The position numbers and the translations under genes were made by a program. Shown here piece after piece: positions 43,968-49,223 of a DNA stretch of 49,223 nucleotides. Every line of letters starts with the position of its first letter. The stretch's first letter is position 1. Under the pieces are notes generated by a model that did no database searches, was not told where the DNA came from, and worked only from the letters and a program-made list of their open reading frames with translations. The DNA comes from Hamadaea tsunoensis DSM 44101 (GTDB taxonomy: Bacteria > Actinomycetota > Actinomycetes > Mycobacteriales > Micromonosporaceae): positions 1-49,223 of the forward strand of contig NZ_AUAX01000044.1 of assembly GCF_000428945.1 (NCBI RefSeq), read 5' to 3'.

Positions 43968-44873
43968 TCAGAGGTATCTGACGCCGGTCATTTCCTCGGC
44001 CGCTGCCCAGAGCCGCCGGCCGACGGCCGGATCGGCGGCCTCCCGGCTGAGCCGGGCCTCGGTGACCTGGCCCCGTGTCTCCCAGAGCCCGGACGGCCCG
44101 AAGAACTGGCCACCCCGCACACCGGGTTCGGTCGCGGCGCGCAACTGCGGCAGCGCGCCCTGCTCCACCGGTTGGGTGGCCAGCAGGCCGGCCCACGCGA
44201 TCAGCTGCCCGAACCGGCCACGGTGTTCCCAGGCACGTGGAGTCAGGTTGGTGCGGGTGAGACCGGGGTGGGCCAGCGCGCTGACGATCGGCGATCCGGC
44301 GGCGCGCAGGCGACGGTCCAGTTCGACGCCGAACATCGTGGTGGCGAGCTTGGATCTGCCGTAGGCGGCAGCTGCCCGGTAGTCATGCTCGAACATCAGG
44401 TCATCGAAGTCCAAGTGCGCGTTCTTGTGGGTGATCGAGCTGAGACTGACCACGCGGGCTTCCCGCGCCGCGGCCAGGTTGCCCAGCAGGAGGCCGGTCA
44501 GTGCGAAGTGGCCCAGCATGTTGGTGGCGAGTTGCAGCTCGAAGCCGTCGGCAGAGGTGCGGCGGGGACCGAGCAGCACCACACCCGCGTTGTTGACCAG
44601 CACGTCAATCACGGTGTGGTCGGCGGCCAGCTTCGCCGCGAAGGCCCGCACGGAGGCAAGGGAGGCCAGGTCCAGCTCGCGCACCTCGACGTCGCCGCCG
44701 ATGCGGCGGGCGGCCTCCTCGCCGGCGGCGGTGTCGCGCACGGCCAGCACGACGTGGGCGCCGTGGCGGGCCAGTTCGGTGGCGGTGACCAGGCCGAGGC
44801 CTGAGTTCGCGCCGGTCACGACGGCGACTCGGCCGCGCTGGTCGGGTATACGGTCGGCGGTCCATCCGGCCAT
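43968..44873 (-). CDS. Short-chain dehydrogenase/reductase
   Basis: A 301-residue NAD(P)-dependent oxidoreductase of the SDR superfamily, retinol dehydrogenase/WWOX-like subgroup. The nucleotide motif TGANSGLG is at residues 20-27, NNAG at 94-97 and the catalytic Ser145/146, Tyr171 and Lys175 (YGRSK) are in place. The C-terminal GQFFGPSGLWE region is typical of the subgroup that often sits beside XRE/MmyB-type regulators. ATG 44873 follows CAGGAG. It diverges from the regulator gene with about 130 bases between starts, implying control by that protein. Substrate unknown. Confidence 0.93.
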   Translation of the reverse strand: MAGWTADRIPDQRGRVAVVTGANSGLGLVTATELARHGAHVVLAVRDTAAGEEAARRIGGDVEVRELDLASLASVRAFAAKLAADHTVIDVLVNNAGVVLLGPRRTSADGFELQLATNMLGHFALTGLLLGNLAAAREARVVSLSSITHKNAHLDFDDLMFEHDYRAAAAYGRSKLATTMFGVELDRRLRAAGSPIVSALAHPGLTRTNLTPRAWEHRGRFGQLIAWAGLLATQPVEQGALPQLRAATEPGVRGGQFFGPSGLWETRGQVTEARLSREAADPAVGRRLWAAAEEMTGVRYL

Positions 44874-45005
44874 CTGCTGCTCCTGAAGGTGTCGATGCGC
44901 TGGACCATCGACGTTAGGGCCGATCCGGGCGGGTTCGATCGTTCTCGGTTGCCTAGGTCTGAGGGACCTACCTTGGGCGGTGCGGGCCGCGGCACACTTT
45001 GTGGC

Positions 45006-45965
45006 GTGGGCAGCCCTCATCCGTACGCTCGTGAACTCGGTGACTTCCTACGCGCCCGGCGTAGCCGGCTGCGCCCACACGACGTCGGCCTGGAGCCGGG
45101 CGGCCGGCGCAAGGTCACGGGGCTGCGACGCGAGGAGTTGGCCCTGCTGGCCGGCCTGAGCACCGACTACTACCAGCGGATGGAGCAGGGGCGGGAGGTA
45201 CGCCCGTCCGACGACATCCTGGACGCGCTTGCCGGCGCGCTCGGCCTCGACGACAACGAACGCCGGCACCTGTTCACCTTGGCCCACGCCGCCCGCCGGC
45301 CGATGCCCGCCCGGATGGAGCGCGATCCGGAACGGGTACCGGACAGCACACGGCGTCTGCTGCGGGTGATGGACACCCCGGCGGTCGTACTCGGCCGGCA
45401 CCTCGACCTGCTCGCCTGGAACCCGATGGCGGAGGCGCTGCTCGGTGACCCGGACGCCTACCCGCCCGACCGGCTCAACCTGCTCCTATTGATGTTCGAC
45501 GACACGCTGACCGGCGAGCGAAGCTGCCCGGACTGGGAACGCCAAGCCCTGGACTACATCGGCATGATGCGCGCCGCCGTCGCCACCGACCCCACCCACC
45601 CCCGTGCCACCGCGATTGTCGGCGAGCTGAGCATCCGCAGCGCCGAGTTCCGGCGGCTGTGGGCCCGGCACGACGTACGCGAGTCGGTCAGCGGCACCAA
45701 GACCTTCCGAGTTCCCGAGGTCGGCGACATCGTTCTGGACTGGGACACGTACCCATTGCCGGGCAACCCCGGCCCGGTCATGCTGGTCTTCACAGTTGAG
45801 CCGGGCACAGCCGACGCGGACCGGCTGCAACTGCTGGCGTCGTTGCACGCGACCCGCTCGGCGCTCGCCAGCGAACACCCCTCCTCGGAAGACACCTCCG
45901 CAGGGACTCGCGCCCTCGCCGGCGTGGGCGGCCGACAACCTCTTCCCCGGCGGCCAGGCCGCTGA
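45006..45965 (+). CDS. XRE-family regulator with MmyB-like ligand domain
   Basis: A 319-residue regulator. The helix-turn-helix is at about residues 10-75 (RRKVTGLRREELALLAGLST, then DYYQRMEQGREVRPS). The MmyB-like PAS-type domain follows (LDLLAWNPMAEALLGD to the C-terminal VFTVEPGTADADRLQLL) and may bind a fatty-acid-like ligand. A Pro/Arg-rich tail ends the protein. It starts at GTG 45006 without a ribosome site, so the mRNA may be leaderless. It is divergent from the SDR gene and probably represses it and itself, as in many such pairs. Confidence 0.92.
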   Translation: MGSPHPYARELGDFLRARRSRLRPHDVGLEPGGRRKVTGLRREELALLAGLSTDYYQRMEQGREVRPSDDILDALAGALGLDDNERRHLFTLAHAARRPMPARMERDPERVPDSTRRLLRVMDTPAVVLGRHLDLLAWNPMAEALLGDPDAYPPDRLNLLLLMFDDTLTGERSCPDWERQALDYIGMMRAAVATDPTHPRATAIVGELSIRSAEFRRLWARHDVRESVSGTKTFRVPEVGDIVLDWDTYPLPGNPGPVMLVFTVEPGTADADRLQLLASLHATRSALASEHPSSEDTSAGTRALAGVGGRQPLPRRPGR

Positions 45966-46287
45966 CGATGTAGCTCGACCGCAGGCTGCACGTCCACAGT
46001 GGTGATGGCGACGGCTCGCTGCGCTCGGGTGCTACGGCCCTTCGCTGTCAGCCGCGCAGATAGAGGTCCTCTTGGATGCGCAGATCGCGCTGGGGGACAG
46101 CGGTATACCCGGCCGGAACACCGTCGCCCGCATCGAAGACGCGATCCCACTTCCAGCGTCGACTGGCAAGTGTCGTGTACGCCCTGCGCGTAACACTGGA
46201 TCGCTTTACGGTGAACGCGGGTTATGCTCGGCGCGGGTAGTGCGCCTGCCCGAGCCCGACGGGATGCTCACGCCGTCCGTCATGCGA
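45966..46287. other. Intergenic stretch without recognised gene
   Basis: About 320 bases after the XRE-type regulator. Open frames here lack family resemblance and starts. No RNA gene was seen. Confidence 0.4.
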
Positions 46288-46311
46288 GGCCAAGAGGCTC
46301 CGACTCAGCGC
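46288..46311. repeat. 24-bp direct repeat, copy 1
   Basis: GGCCAAGAGGCTCCGACTCA plus GCGC is identical to 47309-47332. It ends about 70 bases before the ATG of the unknown gene at 46380. An extra shared block, GCGCCTGCCCG, precedes each copy. Confidence 0.85.
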
Positions 46312-46379
46312 GCCGAATGTCGCCGATGCTGTCCGCGTCGCTGTTCGGCGGGGAGCGTGAGACCTCGCCGGAGGTTGCC

Positions 46380-47255
46380 ATGGACGACATCCAGCCCCCG
46401 AACGAGAACCAGCCGTCGAACGACAGCCAGCCCTCGAACGACAACCAGCTCCCGAACGCCAGCCGGCCGCCGAACGACGGATGGCACCGGCGGCAGTCGG
46501 TCCCCGATCGTGCCCGCAAACGCGCCATCCGGTTGCACGCGGCCTGCACCGGGGTCTCATACACCGTGGCGGCACGCCGGCTCGCGGCCGGGACGGCCAG
46601 CGCCGATCAAGGGCGCACCTGTTATCCGGCCGACCCGACGCGCCTCGGGCGTACGCTCGCCGAGCGGATCGCGGACGCGAGACTGGCCGCCGATCTGCCC
46701 CGTGGCCGGGCCGCCCACGTGACACGGCGGTTTCCGCCACGTGATGCCGGACCTGGCATCGGCACCCTCTACGGCGGGGCGGGGCGGCAGGAACTGCTGG
46801 AGTCGGCGTACGCGCTGGTGATCGACGAGCGACCGGACCTCGAACCTGACGCCATCGATCTGGCCTGGCAGGCGGAGTCCGGCGAGGAGGCGACGCTCGA
46901 CGCAGCCTGCGCACAGCTTGACCGGGAGGTCCGCCTCGTGCTTGACGAGGGGTGGGAACGGATCGCGGCCGCCGCGCCGCCGTCGTCCGACCAGCTGATG
47001 ACGGTTCGGACCGACGGCGCCCGGCAGATCATGGATGCCCTGCTGATAGCCGGCGCGAACGGGCATGTCCCTGGTACTCGCGTCGCGATGACGTCCGGGC
47101 GGCCCGCCACGATCGTGGCGGCCATGTGGGACGTCGCCGGACCGCCGGTCGCGTACGCCGTTCGCCCGCACAGCCTGGCCGGTGAGCCGCCGGCCACGGA
47201 CCTCATCGTCGCTCCCCGTGCGCTGCTCGTGCTGACCGGCCCGAGCGCCGCGTAA
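46380..47255 (+). CDS. Hypothetical protein with N-terminal hexapeptide repeat
   Basis: A 291-residue protein of no recognised family. Residues 5-34 are five copies of a hexapeptide of type QPSND(N/S), encoded by five exact 18-bp units at 46392-46481. This forms a flexible polar arm. The rest is mainly helical: an Arg-rich segment ([26 protein letters not shown]), a central helical region ([20 protein letters not shown]) and an alpha/beta end ([21 protein letters not shown], then [13 protein letters not shown]). There is no signal or membrane segment. ATG 46380 follows CCGGAGG. It sits 107 bases before clpC, and the two genes share a 24-bp upstream element, suggesting common control. Confidence 0.65.
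   Translation: MDDIQPPNENQPSNDSQPSNDNQLPNASRPPNDGWHRRQSVPDRARKRAIRLHAACTGVSYTVAARRLAAGTASADQGRTCYPADPTRLGRTLAERIADARLAADLPRGRAAHVTRRFPPRDAGPGIGTLYGGAGRQELLESAYALVIDERPDLEPDAIDLAWQAESGEEATLDAACAQLDREVRLVLDEGWERIAAAAPPSSDQLMTVRTDGARQIMDALLIAGANGHVPGTRVAMTSGRPATIVAAMWDVAGPPVAYAVRPHSLAGEPPATDLIVAPRALLVLTGPSAA
46392..46481 (+). repeat. Five 18-bp tandem coding repeats
   Basis: Five consecutive 18-base units starting CAG(C/G)..., all keeping the frame, encode the [24 protein letters not shown] and RPPNDG hexapeptides. Such units can change in number by slippage. Confidence 0.85.
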
Positions 47256-47308
47256 GCCGCAGATACCTAGACCTCGGGCAGAGCGCCTGCCCGTGCCCCG
47301 CCCCGCGG

Positions 47309-47332
47309 GGCCAAGAGGCTCCGACTCAGCGC
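47309..47332. repeat. 24-bp direct repeat, copy 2, upstream of clpC
   Basis: Identical to 46288-46311. It ends 29 bases before the first ATG of clpC. It matches neither HspR (HAIR) nor ClgR operator consensus as I know them. It may be a promoter or an undescribed operator. Confidence 0.85.
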
Positions 47333-47361
47333 CGATCCGATCAGCCGCGAGAAGGGCGTTG

Positions 47362-49223
47362 ATGAGCATGTTCGAAAGGTTCACCGACGGGGCGCGCCGG
47401 GTGATGGTGCTGGCTCAGGAAGAGGCCAGGATGCTCGACCACACCAGTGTCGGCACCGGGCACGTGCTGCTGGGTCTGATGCAGGAAGACGAGAGCGTCG
47501 GCGCCCGGGCGCTGGAGAAGCTGGGCGTCACGGTCGAGGGCGTCCGCGAGCAGGTGGCGAAAGAGACCGGCCCGGGCCGGCCGTCGGGCGGGGGTCAGGT
47601 TCCCTTCAGCCCTCGCGCCAAGAAGGTGCTGGAGCTGAGCCTGCGTGAGGCACTGCAGCTCGGCCACAACCACATCGGCCCCGAACATATCCTGCTCGGC
47701 CTGGTCCGCGAAGGCGACGGCCTCGCCGCGCGCATCCTCGCCCGGTTGGGCGCCGACCGCGATCGAGTCCGGCAGCAGGTCATCCAGTTGCTTTCCGGCG
47801 ACGAGGACGGTTCCGGCCCGGTGGGGGCCGCCCGCAACGATTCCTCACCATCGTCGGGCCTGGTACTGGACCAGTTCGGTCGCAATCTGACCCAGTCGGC
47901 ACGGCTGGGCAAGCTCGACCCCGTGATAGGACGCGAACGGGAGACCGACCGCGTCTTGCAGATACTTTCCCGCCGGACCAAGAACAACCCGGTGCTCATC
48001 GGCGAGCCGGGCGTCGGCAAGACGACCGTCGTCGAGGGCCTGGCCCAGAAGATCGTGAAGGGTGAGGTGCCCGAGACGCTCAAGGACAAGCAGCTCTACA
48101 CGCTTGACCTGGGTGCCCTCGTGGCCGGCTCGCGCTACCGCGGTGACTTCGAGGAGCGCCTCAAGAAAGTGATCAAAGAGATCCGGACGCGCGGCGACAT
48201 CATCCTCTTCATCGACGAGATCCACACTCTGGTCGGCGCGGGCGCCGCCGAGGGCGCGATCGACGCCGCGAACATCCTCAAGCCCATGCTGACCCGAGGA
48301 GAGCTGCAGACCATAGGCGCCACCACCCTGGACGAGTACCGCAAGCAACTCGAGAAGGACGCCGCCCTCGAACGACGCTTCCAACCCATACACGTCGACG
48401 AGCCCTCGGTCGACCACACGATAGACATGCTGAAGGGTCTGCGGGACCGCTACGAGGCGCACCACCGGGTGACGATCACCGACGCCGCTCTCGTCGCTGC
48501 CGCGAACCTGGCTGACCGGTACATTTCCGACCGTTACCTGCCGGACAAGGCGATCGACTTGATCGACGAGGCCGGTGCGCGGATGCGTATCCGCCGGATG
48601 ACCGCGCCGCCGGATCTGCGTGACTTCGATGAGAAGATCGCTCAGGTTCGCCGGGACAAGGAGTCGGCGATCGACGCGCAGGACTTCGAGCGCGCCGCTC
48701 AGCTGCGGGACAAGGAGAAGCAGCTCCTGCAGCAGAAGGCGCAGCGGGAGAAGGAGTGGAAGGCCGGCGACCTCGACGTCGTGAGCGAGGTCGACGACGA
48801 GCAGATCGCCGAGGTGCTGGCGAACTGGACCGGTATTCCGGTGTACAAGCTCACCGAGGAGGAGACCGCTCGGCTGCTGCGGATGGAGGACGAGCTGCAC
48901 AAGCGGGTCGTCGGGCAGATCGACGCGGTCAAGGCGGTGTCCAAGGCCATCCGGCGTACGCGGGCGGGTCTGAAGGATCCCAAGCGTCCGAGTGGTTCGT
49001 TCATCTTCGCCGGTCCTTCGGGTGTCGGTAAGACGGAGCTGAGCAAGGCCTTGGCGGAGTTCCTGTTCGGTAGTGAGGACGCGCTCATCCAGCTGGACAT
49101 GTCCGAGTTCCACGACCGGTACACGGTTTCGCGTCTGGTCGGCGCGCCGCCCGGGTATGTCGGTTACGACGAGGGCGGTCAGCTGACGGAGAAGGTGCGC
49201 CGGCGGCCGTTCTCGGTGGTCCT
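47362..49223 (+). CDS. clpC: ATP-dependent Clp protease ATP-binding subunit ClpC (incomplete)
   Basis: The first 620 codons of a ClpC AAA+ unfoldase, which feeds substrates to ClpP. Two N-terminal Clp_N repeats ([20 protein letters not shown], and [20 protein letters not shown]) are followed by AAA domain 1 with Walker [10 protein letters not shown] and Walker [16 protein letters not shown]. Then come a UVR/coiled-coil middle region ([20 protein letters not shown]) and AAA domain 2 with Walker [10 protein letters not shown]. The window ends after [15 protein letters not shown], before the second domain is complete. ATG 47362 has GAAGGG five bases upstream; ATG 47368 in frame is possible. The linker ([17 protein letters not shown]) is variable in this family. 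This may be one of two ClpC paralogues. Confidence 0.95.
   Translation, partial: MSMFERFTDGARRVMVLAQEEARMLDHTSVGTGHVLLGLMQEDESVGARALEKLGVTVEGVREQVAKETGPGRPSGGGQVPFSPRAKKVLELSLREALQLGHNHIGPEHILLGLVREGDGLAARILARLGADRDRVRQQVIQLLSGDEDGSGPVGAARNDSSPSSGLVLDQFGRNLTQSARLGKLDPVIGRERETDRVLQILSRRTKNNPVLIGEPGVGKTTVVEGLAQKIVKGEVPETLKDKQLYTLDLGALVAGSRYRGDFEERLKKVIKEIRTRGDIILFIDEIHTLVGAGAAEGAIDAANILKPMLTRGELQTIGATTLDEYRKQLEKDAALERRFQPIHVDEPSVDHTIDMLKGLRDRYEAHHRVTITDAALVAAANLADRYISDRYLPDKAIDLIDEAGARMRIRRMTAPPDLRDFDEKIAQVRRDKESAIDAQDFERAAQLRDKEKQLLQQKAQREKEWKAGDLDVVSEVDDEQIAEVLANWTGIPVYKLTEEETARLLRMEDELHKRVVGQIDAVKAVSKAIRRTRAGLKDPKRPSGSFIFAGPSGVGKTELSKALAEFLFGSEDALIQLDMSEFHDRYTVSRLVGAPPGYVGYDEGGQLTEKVRRRPFSVV

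Noticed and set aside
1-49223. CRISPR arrays, classical restriction systems or antibiotic gene clusters
   Set aside because: No regularly spaced repeats, Cas, methylase, or polyketide/peptide synthase sequence was seen; the AAC(3)-type gene alone does not indicate a cluster.

Overview
The window is high-GC actinobacterial DNA. GTG and TTG starts are frequent, and the background genes are of actinomycete type: a MerR regulator, STAS and GAF-ANTAR regulators, an XRE-type regulator paired with a short-chain dehydrogenase, and a ClpC unfoldase. Overall codon style and gene content fit a filamentous actinomycete, plausibly Micromonosporaceae. That placement is inference; no rRNA is present to settle it.

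The layout is a mosaic of intact genes and decayed ones. Positions 1-1490 hold an IS701-type element with a 16-bp terminal inverted repeat, followed by about 1.4 kb without a convincing gene. Positions 2.9-9.1 kb carry small regulators and stress genes (MerR, STAS, Hsp20, diacylglycerol-kinase-like, SRPBCC) interleaved with broken genes (a GAF-ANTAR gene with an in-frame stop, a CorA transporter with deletions and frameshifts, an IS3 tail). Positions 9.4-11.8 kb hold a large Ig/CARDB-repeat protein whose 5' end is frameshifted.

Positions 11.9-26.4 kb form a coherent arabinoxylan-oligosaccharide locus. On the minus strand lie a GH120 beta-xylosidase, a DUF624 membrane protein, two LplB/LplC-type sugar permeases and a solute-binding lipoprotein. 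On the plus strand lie a LacI-family regulator and an overlapping operon of a GH127 remnant, GH51 arabinofuranosidase, GH43 and GH39 beta-xylosidases. None of the four intact hydrolases has a signal peptide. The implied scheme is therefore uptake of short oligosaccharides by the ABC system and intracellular trimming to xylose and arabinose. Similar palindromes (TTTA-nCGn-TAAA type) sit before the binding-protein gene, before lacI, and before an IlvD/Edd-type sugar-acid dehydratase at 28.7 kb, suggesting one local regulon. The locus is bounded on the right by IS5 and IS6 remnants and on the left by broken genes and the IS701 element, consistent with acquisition by transfer.

Positions 27.1-33.9 kb hold an orphan barstar-like gene, the dehydratase, an isoprenylcysteine-methyltransferase-like membrane protein, a three-repeat secreted protein, and a decayed integration site: the 3' half of a tRNA-Pro(GGG) flanked by two tyrosine-recombinase tail fragments. 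Positions 33.9-47.3 kb hold a VWA protein, hypothetical proteins, a TetR/metallo-beta-lactamase-fold pair sharing an operator-like palindrome, a GH46 chitosanase with two upstream palindromes, an AAC(3)-family acetyltransferase, a lipoprotein, the SDR/XRE divergent pair and an unknown gene with an N-terminal hexapeptide repeat. The window ends inside clpC. A 24-bp sequence is repeated upstream of both clpC and that unknown gene.
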